64,000 nucleotides of DNA, taken from positions 20,857,822 to 20,921,821 of the forward strand of contig NC_134017.1 in the NCBI RefSeq assembly GCF_040712315.1. The letters run 5' to 3'. The number at the start of each line of letters is the position of its first letter. Position 1 is the first letter of the stretch. Positions 10,902 through 22,500 of this stretch are shown one piece after another. The notes under the pieces are model-generated. The model was not told where the DNA came from, did not search any database, and saw nothing but the letters and a program-made list of their open reading frames with translations. The stretch is from Castanea sativa. Lineage: Eukaryota; Streptophyta; Magnoliopsida; Fagales; Fagaceae. The position numbers were made by a program, and so were the translations under genes.

Positions 10902-11842
10902 TCCCATCTAATTTTTTAATTTTTGTGACAAATAAATTATTAAGTGCAAAAACTAAAGAGTCTAAATCGAATTAGATTCTAAATCATATATATATATATA
11001 TATATAATTGTGATTGTATTTAAATTTACATGTGCATATGTACAGAGTTATCCACTAGTGTAATATAAAATCCAAATAGTAAAAAAAAAAAGTGTGTGTG
11101 TGTGTTTGACTTTGACGGGCTTTTAACCAATGCACCATCGTGCACTCCTTACTAGTGAGCATTTGGTTAACCACACAAATCTGGGTTTTAGTTTATTTAC
11201 TTTGTTAATCGAGCACCAAAGTGTTCTAATTTGGCTCATTTACTTTGTTATAAAGCACAAGATCACAAGTTTTCTTTAGTTTATTAATTAAATTAATATT
11301 ATCTTTACTTAATGCATATGACTACATTTGTTTAGTAATAGCACTTCAAATTGGAGCTCAGATTTGGTTTGTTTAATGAATGAGTTCAGAAAAGTATCTT
11401 ATAATGAGTTGAATTTTAAATGCTTGCGAGCAGCTTAGTTTATTTAACAACTTTAATAAAAATTTTCCTAATAATTTGAATACTTGAAACTCGTGAACCA
11501 AAAGTAAATACTAACTAGATTATATACAGAGAGATATATATAATTTGACTCAATAATTGGGGTGAGAGATTTAAATTCTAAAAGTTTTCGTTAAAAACAT
11601 CAAAATATACCAATTGATTTATATAAACAAGATTGTTGACAAATAAAACTAAATTTCAATAAGTTAAATGATTATTGGTTACCAATTTGTTTATTTAGTA
11701 AAATATTTTGACAATATCAGAGGACAGAGTATCAAAGTTGTACAACTACAGAATCAGATCAAAAAGGAAGAAAAGAAACGAAGCAAAAGAAGAAAGAAGC
11801 AAAGAGATGAAGTCTGAGCTAAAAGACAGAGTTATAGTCAGT

Positions 11843-12104
11843 TGTTGAAGTACTATAGACTAAAACTACAAGTAACTTAGTAGTGTATTTAAGTAGAATG
11901 CATTCACACATGCAATAACTAACCTAGACACGTGCTGTAACTAATCCCGTATAAGTCGGGATATTTTTTTTATGCTCTGTTTTGTATATAGACTCAATTA
12001 CTTGTATAGATTCATGTCAATTAGTTGAATACAAGTTTCTTCAACTCCAATTCTCTCTCTCTCTCTCTCTCTCTCTCTTCCTTAAGATTCTTTGTGCTTT
12101 CTTA
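11843..12104 (+). repeat. Probable 5' LTR of copia element 1
   Basis: The right edge is set by the primer-binding site at 12107. The interval has a TATA-like tatata at 11985-11990 and a (TC)n run at about 12053-12078, and it could begin at the TGTTGAAG at 11843. The left edge is uncertain, because no 3' LTR survives for comparison and non-block-Y sequence already starts at 11723. Confidence 0.45.
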
Positions 12105-12106
12105 TA

Positions 12107-12118
12107 TGGTATCAGAGC
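12107..12118 (+). other. Primer-binding site (tRNA-iMet)
   Basis: TGGTATCAGAGC is complementary to the 3' end of plant initiator-Met tRNA, the standard primer-binding site of copia elements. It lies two bases after the inferred LTR end and just before gag. Confidence 0.9.
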
Positions 12119-12132
12119 TTGAGCCTTTGTCA

Positions 12133-13090
12133 ATGGTGTCAAACACTAAAACTACTTCATATTCTTCCTCTCAGCGCGAGCTTCCTATAATGGAAGATCA
12201 ACGTAGTCCATTCTTTTTACATCATGGTGAATCCCCTGGTGCGATCCTTGTTGCTCAACCTTTGACTGAGGACAATTACCCTACTTGGGCTAGAGCAATA
12301 AGGATGGCTTTGGATGCCTAGAGTAAACTTGGTTTTGTTGATGGTTCTATCACTGCTTTAATGGTAGTCACACTACTCGAGAAACAAGCTTGGTCAAAGT
12401 GAAATTCAATGATCTCATCATAGATCTTGAATTCAATTTCACCTCATATCATTACTAGTGTCATTTACAGAGACACAACCTTTGCAGTGTGGAATGCACT
12501 CAAGAATCGATTTCTACAAGCCAATGGACCAAGAATTTCTCAACTTCAGAAGCAAATCTCCACTGTAATGCAAGGGGATTCTACAGTGACAAGCTTTTTC
12601 ATTGATATTCAAGCCTCTTGGGATCAATTGCTAAATCTCAGGCCTTTGCCATGTTGTTCATGTGGTAAATGCACTTGTGGTGCGAATGATAAGAACGCAC
12701 ATCTTTATCATCAAGATTAAATCATGCAGTTCCTCAATGGACTGAATGATTGCTATTCATAAGTCAAGACTCAAATCCTTATGATGGAACCTGTTCCGTC
12801 AATAGACAAGGCCTCCTCATTGGTGATCCAAGAGGAAAGGCAAAGATCTTCAGCTTTTAATGGCACTCCTTCAGTTGAATCAACTGCACTTGCTGTTAAG
12901 AACCAAGCCTTCAATCAAGGTTCTTCTTCAAACACCAGTAATAGCAAGAATTTCAAAGGAAATGTTGGAAAAAGAAGACTTGTGTGCAATCACTGTGGAA
13001 AGCTTGGTCACATCATGGAAAAAATGTTACAAGATTGTTGGATTTCCTCCAGGTTACAAGCAAAAAGGAATAGTTGCCAAAGCTAATCAG
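12133..13090 (+). pseudogene. copia gag, disrupted
   Basis: Gag (UBN2-type, copia family) begins at about 12133 or at the ATG at 12106 that overlaps the primer site. Recognisable pieces are PLTEDNYPTWARAIRMALDA, a QLQKQISTVMQG segment, and a zinc knuckle of CX2CX4H type at about 12982-13025. Breaks: stops at 12319-12321 and 12718-12720, another near 12760, and a frameshift within the last part of the zinc knuckle (about 13015-13030). The cysteine-rich CSCGKCTCG motif lies just before the second stop. No functional product is expected. Confidence 0.85.
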
Positions 13091-13697
13091 GTCATGGTTG
13101 ATGGTGAACAAGGCCAATCTGAGATTATAAATCAGAATAGTCGTTTTCCTTTTACTTTAGAACAGTATCAACAATTGATCTCTATGTTGAACTCTCATGC
13201 ATCCACTTCTGGTAATTCCAATGATGCTATTCACAAAGCCAATTCTGTTCTTTCAGGTAATCTTTGTGCCTTTTTCCAAGATTCTGTTTGCTTGAATATG
13301 CAACATTCAATTTTTGCCAAAAATCCTGTTAATAAAACAGCTTATGGTAAGGAAACTTGGGTTCTTGACACTGGGACAACAAATCATATTGTCCATGCAG
13401 TCAAATTGTTCACTAAAATCACTAGTTCAGTTTCATCTTTTGTTCAATTGCCTAATGGTTGTTGTCACACACATTGGCACTATTCAAGTAACAACTAGTT
13501 TAGTTCTTGAGAATGTGCTATGTGTTCCTGCTTTCACTTTCAATTTGATCTCAGTCAGTCAATTAACAAAATGTCTGCCATGTTGTTTTGTTTTCTTGTC
13601 CAATATGTGCTTTATACAAGACCATTCTTGTTGGAAAACAATTGGAATGGGTAAACTACATAACAACCTTCACTTGCTGCAATCTTCAACTTCTTGA
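13091..13697 (+). pseudogene. copia protease region, disrupted
   Basis: The aspartic protease active-site motif DTG is visible within WVLDTGTTNHIV at about 13358-13393, followed by the conserved region NVLCVPAFTFNLISVSQL at about 13510-13565 in another frame. A frameshift lies between them, near 13460-13480. A stop at 13695 ends the second frame. This is a degraded pol segment. Confidence 0.8.
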
Positions 13698-13789
13698 AAA
13701 TCTGATTTTATAGTATCTTCCATTCTAGAATCTATTTTTAGTTCTTTTGTTAATAATGTTTCTGATGTTCCTATCATTACCAAGCCATA

Positions 13790-14683
13790 TTCTTGGCATC
13801 TTAGACTAGGTCATGCTTTAGATGCAAAACTTCATGCTTTACATGATTATATTCCTGATGTAAGGCACTCTGTCCCATTGCTAAACAGAAACAATTGCCC
13901 TTTCCTTTTTTTAATCATTTGTCTGAAAATGCTTTTGATCTTATCTATTGTGATGTTTGGGGACCTTTTGCCAAGATTACTTATGATGGTTTTATGTATT
14001 TTCTTACCATTGTGGATGCTGCCACTAGATCTACATGGGTGTATCTTATGAAAACTAAATCAAAAACTAGACCTTTGTTGATTTCCTTTTACAAGATGAT
14101 ATCCACACAATTTCACATTAATATCAAGGCTATTAGGACTGACAATGCTCAAGAGTTTTTCCTAAAAGATTTCTATGCTGAACATGGGGTTGTACATCAG
14201 CAATCATGTGTTGCCACTCCACAACAGAATTCAGTTGTGGAGAGGAAACACCAACACATTTTGAGCATTGTAAGAGCCTTAAGGTTTCAGTCTAATGTGC
14301 CTCTTTCTTTTTGGGGTGAATGTGTCTTAATTGTTGTGTATATCATCAACAGACTTCCTTCTTCCACCCTAGGCAACAAAACACCATTTGAGAAGCTTTA
14401 TAACAAAGTTCATTCCTATGATCATCCAAAAGTTTTTGGTTGTCTTTGTTTTGCATCTACTTTGGCTTATAATAGGTCCAAATTTGATCCTAGATCTATC
14501 CCATGTGTTTTTCAGGGCTATCATTTTGGTGTTAAAGGTTTCAAAGTGCTTAATTTGACAACTAAGAAGATATTTGTTTCTAGGGATGTTATCTTTCATG
14601 AGACTGTGTTTCCCTTCATTTCCTCCATTTATTCTTCTTCACCTCACTCCACCATTACTTTACCTTATCTTTTTCCTTCCATA
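13790..14683 (+). pseudogene. copia GAG-pre-integrase and integrase, disrupted
   Basis: The GAG-pre-integrase motif WHLRLGHA lies near 13793-13816. The integrase core follows from about 13930: the first catalytic Asp in YCDVWGPF, the second in IRTDNAQEF, and the catalytic Glu in SVVERKH, so the DDE triad is still visible. The integrase C-terminal part ends at the codon before 14684, where the Harbinger-like element interrupts it. Coding resumes at 18448 in compatible phase. Confidence 0.88.
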
Positions 14684-17600
14684 GAGCACCCACAACAGTG
14701 GAGCTAAAAATTTAGCTATTTGGCACCACAAAAAGTTAATTTATCTATTTTATCTACTCACTTTACAAAACACTCACAGTAATGGATCTATTTTAGCTTT
14801 CAATACAATAAAATAATATAAATATCACAATAAAATAATATATCTATTACAATAAAATAATATATCCACTACAATAAACACAATCACAACCACTACAACC
14901 ATAACCGCCCCCACCACCGCCTCTGCAACCACCCTCGCCACTGCCACCGCCAATTAATTGCAAATAATCATCTAATATAACAATAATTTTTTAAATCCCA
15001 AATTATATATATATATACACACACACACACACATACAATTTTTTTTTTTTGGGCCTAAAACAATTTCTAATATCTTAACAACTAAACTTATTATGAAATT
15101 ATTGTAAAATATTGTAAAAGTAACATTTATTATATAAAATATTAAGTCAACAAAAATTTGAAAATTTTTTTCTTTTTCTTTTCTTGTATTTTCCTCTTAA
15201 TTCACATGCCAACCGTCACTCTCATGTCTCATCTCATCCACTTTTAAAATATAATGCTTCACTTTCCAATGTTTAATTTGCACCACAAGACCTTAAAAAA
15301 ATCTCCACTCCATAATAATATAATATACTTTCTTCTCTCCTTTTTTCATTCTTCTTCTTCAGTTATTTGTTTCCTTCTTCCCAGATTGCACCATTCTTCT
15401 TTTTCTTGCCTTCAGTTTACAAGCTTATGCAACACCTAGAGAGTACAAACAAGTGAGTCTATAGGCTTCATTTTGAAAAAGTTCTTTCACTTTCCTCCCT
15501 CAGTTCGCTCTCTCTTTTCCATCACTGAAAGAAAGAAGGAAAAGGAAAAAGAAAAAGAAAAACTTAGCTTCATGTCGACTGAAACTGTGATGATGATGGA
15601 TCAATTGGAGGTAAGAGTTTGACGAGAAGGATGATGGGCAATAGATTGAGAGTGAGATGAGAGTTTTGTTTTTGAAAAAGAGAGAATGAGTGAAACGGAG
15701 GAGGAAAAAAAGAAATAGAAAAAAGAAAAAAATATTATTTTAATGAAAGTTGGGAATAAAAAATATTATTTGCTTTTAGCTTTGAGCTATAGTGCACAGC
15801 CATTTATGGCTGTGCACTGTAGCAAATAGCTAAAAATTTTTAGCTATAGCACCATTGCTATAGCATGTATTTTAAGTATTAGTGGTGCTAAAAATAGCAA
15901 TATAGCTATTTAGCACTTGTAATACCCCGATTTGATTTTATGATCATCACCGTAATCGTCATTATTAATATAGAGTTGAGGTACTTTATGTGTGTGCATT
16001 GTAAGATGGAAGTAGACAATTTTGTGGTGTTACAAAATAAGTGAGAAGATTAAAGTTTTAATGCATACAATTTAGTGTGATAGTTTAAATAATTGAATAA
16101 ATAAATAAAAGAGGAAGATGTTTATGGGCCTCTTAGAGACTAAAGAGATAAGTTTAAGTGAGTTTTAAACTACTGCCCACTACCCCGCTAAGCCCACATC
16201 TTTGATGTGTTGTATATAAGGTAGAGGAAAAGATAATTAGAGTTTTGATAAGAAATGTTTCATCACTAAGGAGGCTAGAAGGTGTATTCTTTCCTTGGAG
16301 TTAATCAAGAGGCAACCAAAGAATTTCAGGTATGATTTCTCATTCGTTAGAATCAAAGAATTAAAAAGTTAGAACCTTATCATGGAATCGGTAGTGATGG
16401 GTAGATTGTTTAAAAGGGTGTTGTTTACACTGTAAATTTTAATTCGGGTAGATGTTTTACGTTCTTCATTGGGTTTTATATATATATATATATTGATTCC
16501 TAGATTGCAAATCCTAATTCAAGGAAAACATGGCTTTCACGTTCCTAGTGGTTATATAGATTGGCTCAAAGATTTTGTTATTTTTTTAACTTTGGGATTA
16601 TAAAGCCACGGATTTCATTTAAGAATAAAGCTATTGGGTGTATCTAGATAAAAGCGATGGATTACAAAATTGCTAGAGTAAAGCCACGGATTACACAATT
16701 TGACTATGTAAATGGCTTTTATGTTTCCTTGGATTTTATATATCTACATATATTAAATCCTAGGGTCCCTACAACTTGTATAATGGAACAAAAGTCAAGA
16801 TTTTAAAACCTAAATAATGTATAAGGGTTTACTTTCGACGGGACATATATTAAATCCTGAGTTTACAATATATTGGTTACTACCTCTAAGGTCTGATAAA
16901 TTCAAGGAAACATTTTGGGTAGAGATTCCTTGCATTGGTGTTATTAGTTAGTTCAACAAAGTATAATCTTAGTGAGTCAGTTTGTATAGTTCTATAAGCT
17001 TTATGGTTGTAGAGATATTGAGTAATTTTCATGATTGATTATAGGTCCTATTTAAGAGTATTTTGAGACTATTTGGAGGGTGTTTTAGCTGGACTTTCAG
17101 AGTGATTCAAGTGCTATAAGTAATTATGCATAATATGCACAAGTTTTGTTCTTTAGGTTCTTAGAAGTTAAAGGTTTTCAAAAGTTATATTATTTTTAGC
17201 TTACGTTTTAAAAGTTTATCAAAAAGCATTTTTACACTATTGATAGAGAAATTTTAATTGGCTTTTAAATAATGTTTTAAGAGAAATTTCGAATTTTAAA
17301 TAACGTTTTGAATGTCCAAATCCCATTTAAAAGATTTTTAAACTAAACTATTTTCCAAAAATAATTGAGTTTCAAATTAAGTTTTCTAAAAAGATTCTTG
17401 TTCTTTAAATTGTTTCAAACCAATTGATTTCGAAGTCATATTCTTGTTTTTCAAATGGTATTTAAGACGTTTCTTTTAACAAATTGGATTTTCAAAATTA
17501 CTCAAGAATTGTAAAAATATTTATATAAACTCTTCAGTTCCTATTCGTTCCCTAAAAGAGTCAAACATCTTTTGATTTATGTTTCAATTTGATATTGTGA

Positions 17601-18447
17601 TATTCAATATGCCTTTATTGTTGGAACAATGGTTAATATTGAGAAAATTATTATATGTTGTATAAACTTTATTTTTTGTGATATGTGACTCAAAATGAGT
17701 GTTTTTAGAATTGATCAGATATATGTGTAAATCCGCTCACAGGATTGTATGTGAGAATATGTGTTAATCCCTCACTAGCAGGGGTTAGATGTTGATATCC
17801 GCTCACAAGATTGTTTGTGAGAATATGTGATGTATATATGTGATATTGTGCTCTGATCAATTATTTGTATGCGTTTTCGAAAAACTTTAAGATTTGATTA
17901 TATGTGTATTAAGTGATTCTTTACATGTTTTGAAAACTATATTGGATATTTTGAGTGAAATTGTGAAATTAAACTCGTGCCCTGCTTGATTCTATTCCGT
18001 TATGTATTTTGTATAGTTATTTACTAGATGTGTGGTCACCCCATCAATTACTATTTTCAGATTAATGTGTAGTTGGGAATATAAAACTCTTGGATCGCTT
18101 TGTAAGGTGCAAGGTAGAGCGTAGAAGTTGTGGGCGACTTCAGTATTACTTGAAGACTCATAGAATTTTAGTTACCCTTGTTTTGTAATTCACGTTTTAT
18201 ATAGTGGAGATTATTTTCAGTTTGTGGAATTTTGAAAAGATTATTAGTCATTTTTTTGGAGATTATTATAAATTGTGGATTTTAGTCTTGTAAGAGATTT
18301 ATCAGTAACATTATTTATTTGGAGTTTTATTGAACTATGTTTAAATAAATTATGTTTATTGAGCTAGGTAAGGTTGTAAGTTAATCATGTATCTAAATTC
18401 AAGTTCCGTGGATTTGGGTCGTGACAACACCACTATTGCTAGTGCTC
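14684..18447. mobile_element. PIF/Harbinger-like non-autonomous element, split by a solo LTR
   Basis: The left end is GAGCACCCACAACAGTGG. The right end, at 18432-18447, read in reverse, begins GAGCACTAGCAATAGTGG, an imperfect terminal inverted repeat. Flanking trinucleotides are ata (14681-14683) and tta (18448-18450), a decayed 3-bp TWA duplication as for PIF/Harbinger. Without the nested LTR the element is about 1.25 kb. It contains (AT)n(AC)n near 15005-15032, a 13-bp perfect hairpin at 15791-15818, and an exon-like stretch near 15571-15610. No transposase was found. Confidence 0.75.
15918..18426. mobile_element. Ty3/gypsy-type solo LTR (about 2.5 kb)
   Basis: The left end is TGTAATACCCCG and the right end is GGGTCGTGACA. 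These are the TG...CA termini with inverted TGTxAyxxCCC ends common in plant Ty3 elements. The flanking pentamers gcact (15913-15917) and acacc (18427-18431) each differ by one transition from gcacc, which is the sequence expected in the Harbinger-like end, so they fit a decayed 5-bp target duplication. No internal coding region, primer-binding site or second LTR is present. Inside, two repeats of 'atccgctcaca' with 'gtgagaatatgtg' lie at about 17731-17830. Confidence 0.75.
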
Positions 18448-19697
18448 TTAGATCCTTACATTGATTCTTTACCTACTAGTTCTCACCCTTTTGATCCTAT
18501 TGATCCTGACACTTCTCACATTCTTACATCCCCTCCTCATTCTGATCCTAATTCTGACTTGCCTCATTCTCCCTTGCCTATCACCACTTCTGATTTACCT
18601 GTTCCTAATCCTGGATCTTCCCTTGTTCCTATTCCTACTTCTCCTACAGATTCTATAGCTCTTCCTACTTTTGATTCTTCTGTTTCACTTTCAAGAAAAT
18701 CCACCAGAGTCACTAAAGCTCCCATTTATTTGCAAGATTATAAATGCAGTAATGTTGTTCATGATCAGTTAGATCATTCCAATCAAGCCATCAAGTTTCA
18801 AGTCTGATTCCACCTCATCCACTTCAGGTACTAAATACCCTTGTCTCTCAATATCTTGATTCTTCTAGATTGTCATCTTCTTATGCCCATTTATGTTCTC
18901 TTATCATTGCTGTTTTTGAGCCCAAATCTTATTATGAGGCTATTAAAGACCCTAAATGGCAGGATGTCATGGCTGCTGAGATTGCAGCATTAGAATCTAA
19001 CCAGACTTGGACTCTCACTCCCTTACCTCCTCATAAAATGGCTATTGGGTGCAAGTGGGTGTATAGGGTCAAGTATAAGGTTGATGGAACAGTGGAAAGA
19101 TACAAGGCAAGACTTGTGGCTAAAGGTTTCACTTAACAATAGGGTCTAGACTTCACAGAAACCTTTTCTCCCGTGGCTAAGATGATTTCTGTTAAGACTT
19201 TACTTGCTATTTTTGTTGTGAGGGGTTGGCACCTTGTTCAACTTGATGTAAACAATGTTTTCCTCCATGGTGATCTCCATGAGGAAGTTTACATGCAACT
19301 ACCTCAAGGTTTTCACAGCAAGGGGGAGCATTTGGTGTGTAAGCTCAACAAATCATTGTATGGCCTCAAACAGGCATCAAGACAGTGGTATTCCAAGTTT
19401 TCATCCACTATTCTGAAGTATGGGTTCAAGCAATCTAAGTCTGATTATTCTTTGTTTACTAAGAAGTTCAATCAGTCATTCATAGCCCTTTTGGTTTATG
19501 TTGATGACATTCTAATTGCCAGCAATGATATTCATGTTGTTGAAGAACTTAAGGCTTTCTTGGATCAAGAGTTTAAGCTGAAAGACCTTGGAAACCTGAA
19601 ATACTTTCTTGGTCTTGAAGTGGCCAGATCAGAACAAGGAATTTCCTTGTGCCAAAAGAAGTATGCCTTAGAGGTACTTAAAGATGCAAGCATGACA
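18448..19697 (+). pseudogene. copia spacer and reverse transcriptase, truncated
   Basis: Coding resumes after the insertion with a Pro/Ser/Asp-rich spacer ending near TRVTKAPIYLQDYKC. The RT follows from about 18910: [37 protein letters not shown] and the catalytic YVDD box at about 19498-19509. Breaks: a stop near 18805, stops at 19134-19139, and loss of all sequence after [10 protein letters not shown]. RNase H is missing. The copia sequence ends near 19697, at a junction with unrelated DNA. Confidence 0.88.
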
Positions 19698-19986
19698 TAC
19701 TCGCGAAAAGGCCTTACCCGCGAGCTACTCGCGAAAACCAGCTATCGCCAAATTGTCACGACTCTTCACATTCTAGTCATGTGCTCTTCATATGGCATAC
19801 TTCACGAGATACCCGCGAAAACCACTCATTCTTCAATGCAAACTTGAGTCTTCACAATCTCTCTCACACACAACCCATACAAAGAAATTTCACATAAAAT
19901 ACAGGGTAAATATAATTGAACAAAATTACAATCAAATTTGGCACGGAATTAAAGCCAATACAAAATAGTTGTAAATAACAACTTTA
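19698..19986. repeat. Unclassified repeat fragment at the copia 3' break
   Basis: This 289-bp stretch resembles neither copia nor block Y. It has a CpG-containing repetitive start, with several 'cgcgaaaa' and 'cgcgag' units between 19703 and 19820. It is bounded by the same heptamer, catgaca (19691-19697 and 19987-19993). The left heptamer can be read as part of the copia RT. It could be a fragment of another LTR or filler DNA. Confidence 0.45.
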
Positions 19987-19993
19987 CATGACA

Positions 19994-20150
19994 AAAAGTG
20001 AGCATTTGGCTAACCATACAAATTTGGGTTTAGCTCCTCTCAACCATTGCTTTTTTGCTTTCTTGCTCCTCTATCTATAATATATCAGCACCTATATTAT
20101 CATGCAGTGTAAGTGGGCCCCGATTTTATGCACTATCACTGATTGTGCAT
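19994..20150. repeat. Block Y, continuation of copy 2 after the copia insertion
   Basis: Matches 22363-22500: 'gagcat', 'gtttagctc', 'caaccattgcttttttgct', 'tcagcacctatattatcatgca', then a matching stretch. Together with 8926-11722 it restores the block-Y order seen at 20630-22500, which places the copia element inside copy 2. Confidence 0.8.
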
Positions 20151-20629
20151 AAAAAAAATTTAAAAAAAAAAAAAAAGGGATTGGATGAGGTGATTTGTTA
20201 GTCTGAAATTGCAAAATCTACTACTTAAAATAGCAGCTCCATCAATGAGAGATAAATAAAGTTCATATAGTTGAGGTTTCTGCCACTAATTAGTGCTATA
20301 ATTGAGTCTCATCACAGTACTGCAATAAAGGTGCACATTTATTTTGTGTGCTTCCTTACTCTTCACTCTCTTTGTCCCATAGCTATAACATATATAAAAT
20401 TCATCACAAGGGTGTGCCCCTTCCTTCTTGTTCATCAAAAAAAAAAAAAAAAATCTCAAGCTATTTAAAGGATATACCTAGTAAAGCTATCTAATGGTAC
20501 ACTTTTTTTTTTTTTTTTTTTTTTTATGGGGCAGTGAAAAAATTGTACATTTTTCTTGCATGGAAAAGGTAAACCTGCTAAAAAAAAGGAAGAGTTGAGC
20601 AACAGGACAGAACATGTCAATAATATTCA
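20151..20629. other. Intergenic between block Y copies
   Basis: No gene was recognised. It holds poly(A) runs near 20161 and 20439-20453, the first after a tRNA-like or retroposon-like short stub, and a poly(T) run of about 22 bases near 20504-20525. Confidence 0.4.
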
Positions 20630-21423
20630 CATGTAAATCAGTTTAATCCCTCATATAATCATACAAAAACTTGTTTTTATCCTCTTTTTAAATTAAAGTC
20701 TTTGTTTCTTTTCTTGATAATTAGAAGGATCGAATTGTAATAACCAATAGGAGAGCCATGCATAAAATAAAAAAAAGAACAATTTCATAAATATGAAGAT
20801 GTCAAGTTTGGAAGACCTACAAAAAAAAAAGGTGAATGATTATCCATTGTTAATTAACAAATTAAAGAACCCAGTCTTCAGAAATGAAAAATCGATCCCA
20901 AAGATTATTCAAATGCTGATAGTTGAAACTGGAATGACAAGTGACAAAGAGAACTTCTTTAATTTCATAAACTGTGATTCTGGGATGAAAACTGAAATGT
21001 TTTGAATTATAAGTCAGTGCCTAAAGACATGAGAACTTCTAAATTTAAAAATTGAACCAATGAAAGCTAGCTTTCATTGGCAACTTACATTCTACCAACA
21101 ACACAATAGAAAGAATTACAGTTCATAATTGTATTTTTCACTTGGTCGGAAAATAATATGGCAATATCCAATATAGAAAGAATTCTTCTTTAATTTCATA
21201 AAATACTCATATTATAAAGAAAAACATTCACTTATTTACAGTTTTTAGAATGTGGTTTTCAGTTACCTGGCAATGGCCGAAATAGAAATATTTGTTCTTT
21301 GATTACATTTCAAAAATAAATAAAAAAACTCATCATTGAGAATATATTTACTTATTTACTGTTTTTTGAAATTGATTTAAGTTCTCTCGCCCCATGTTAA
21401 AAATATGAAATAGTTTAAAAAAA

Positions 21424-21470
<47 letters not shown>

Positions 21471-22265
21471 TATATGTACAATTCTAGGATCGAGGTCGAG
21501 GGGTTTGATGGGCTCTGACCATTGCACCATCATCATCATGCATTTCTTAGTGAGCAAACAGTGAGCATTTGGTTAACCATTCAAATTAATCTGGGTTTAG
21601 CTCATTTACTTTGTTAAATGAGTAGTCTAATCGAGGCTATCGAGCACTAAAGTGCTCTAATTTGGCTTATTTACTTTGTTATCAAGCTCCAGATAACAAG
21701 TTTTATTTAGTTCGTTACTTAAATTAACTTTTTATAATCTTTACATAATGCATATTACTACATTTGTTTAGTAATAGAGCTTCAAATTGGAGCTCAGATT
21801 TGATTGGTTTAATTAATAAGTTCAGGCAAGTATCTTACAACGAGTTGAATTTGAAATGCTTGCGAGCAACTTAGTTTATTTAACAACTTTAATAAAAATT
21901 TCCTAACAATTTGAATACATGAAGCTCATGAACCAAAAGTAAATATCATTAGATTTTTATTTTTTATAATTCGATTCGATAGTTGGGCGAGCAATTTAAA
22001 CTTTAGATATATCCGTTAGAAACACTAAAATGTATCAGTTAAACTATAAAATTCTTGACAACTATAACTAGATCTCAAGCAAGTAAAGTACAAACTTTTA
22101 AACTTGGAGTAATTAGCAAATCAAATTCAATCCAAAGTCTAAACATCTTCGGTTGAATCCTAGATCTACTTTTAGAATTTTTATTTTTTTTTTTATTAAA
22201 GAACAATAAGCTACAACATTATTGGTTACCAATTTGTTTATATAGTAAAATAGTTTGACAATATC
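20630..22265. repeat. Segmental duplication block Y, copy 3
   Basis: A direct paralogue of 8926-11722 lacking the hAT-like element, the 10.64-kb MITE and micro-insertion 3, so it serves as the empty-site reference. It has its own (GA)n microsatellite of about 20 units at 21427-21467, where copy 2 has different sequence. Confidence 0.9.
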
Positions 22266-22299
22266 AGAGAGTTAATAACAAACATTACATTTTTATACT

Positions 22300-22500
22300 T
22301 TGGATTAAGGGGCTTGATGGGCCCTGACCAATGCACCATCAATGCATTCCTTAAGTGTGCAAAGCGTGAGCATCTAGTTAACCATTACAAATATAGGTTT
22401 AGCTCTTCTCAACCATTGCTTTTTTGCTTTCTTGCTCCTCTATATATCAGCACCTATATTATCATGCATTGAAAGTGGACCCCCATTTTATGTACAATCA
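22300..22500. repeat. Internal re-duplication in block Y copy 3
   Basis: The segment from 'cttgatgggccctgacc' through 'tgcaccatcaatgca' and 'gtgagcat' to 'gtttagctc' repeats 21505-21605 ('tttgatgggctctgacc', 'gtgagcatttggttaacc') in direct orientation. Related motifs also occur at 11115-11190 and 19994-20040. Confidence 0.7.

Larger units (their letters stand above)
8926..11722. repeat. Segmental duplication block Y, copy 2 (host of several insertions)
   Basis: A direct paralogue of 20630-22265. Shared landmarks in order include 'atcatacaaaaacttgtt', 'gttgaaact', 'ataatatggcaatatcc', 'cttatttacagtttttaga', 'gagcatttggttaacca', 'ggagctcagatttg', 'tgcttgcgagca' and 'ttttgacaatatcagag'. It is longer than copy 3 because a hAT-like element (9682-10326), a MITE (10637-10901) and repeat-rich sequence around it are inserted. 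Homology stops at 11722, where copia-derived sequence begins, and resumes near 19994. Confidence 0.9.
11843..19697 (+). mobile_element. Decayed Ty1/copia retrotransposon 1, 3'-truncated and split
   Basis: In order: a probable 5' LTR, a tRNA-iMet primer-binding site, gag with a zinc knuckle, protease, integrase, a 3.76-kb inserted element, then the integrase-RT spacer and reverse transcriptase, ending abruptly within RT. This is the Pseudoviridae-type domain order. RNase H and the 3' LTR are absent. Multiple in-frame stops and frameshifts show that it is dead. The element sits within block Y, whose homology breaks at 11722 and resumes near 19994. The copia lineage was not resolved. Confidence 0.88.

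Noticed and set aside
20430..20530. Long poly(A) and poly(T) runs as retroposon tails
   Set aside because: No convincing flanking duplication was found, so they are described only as homopolymer tracts.
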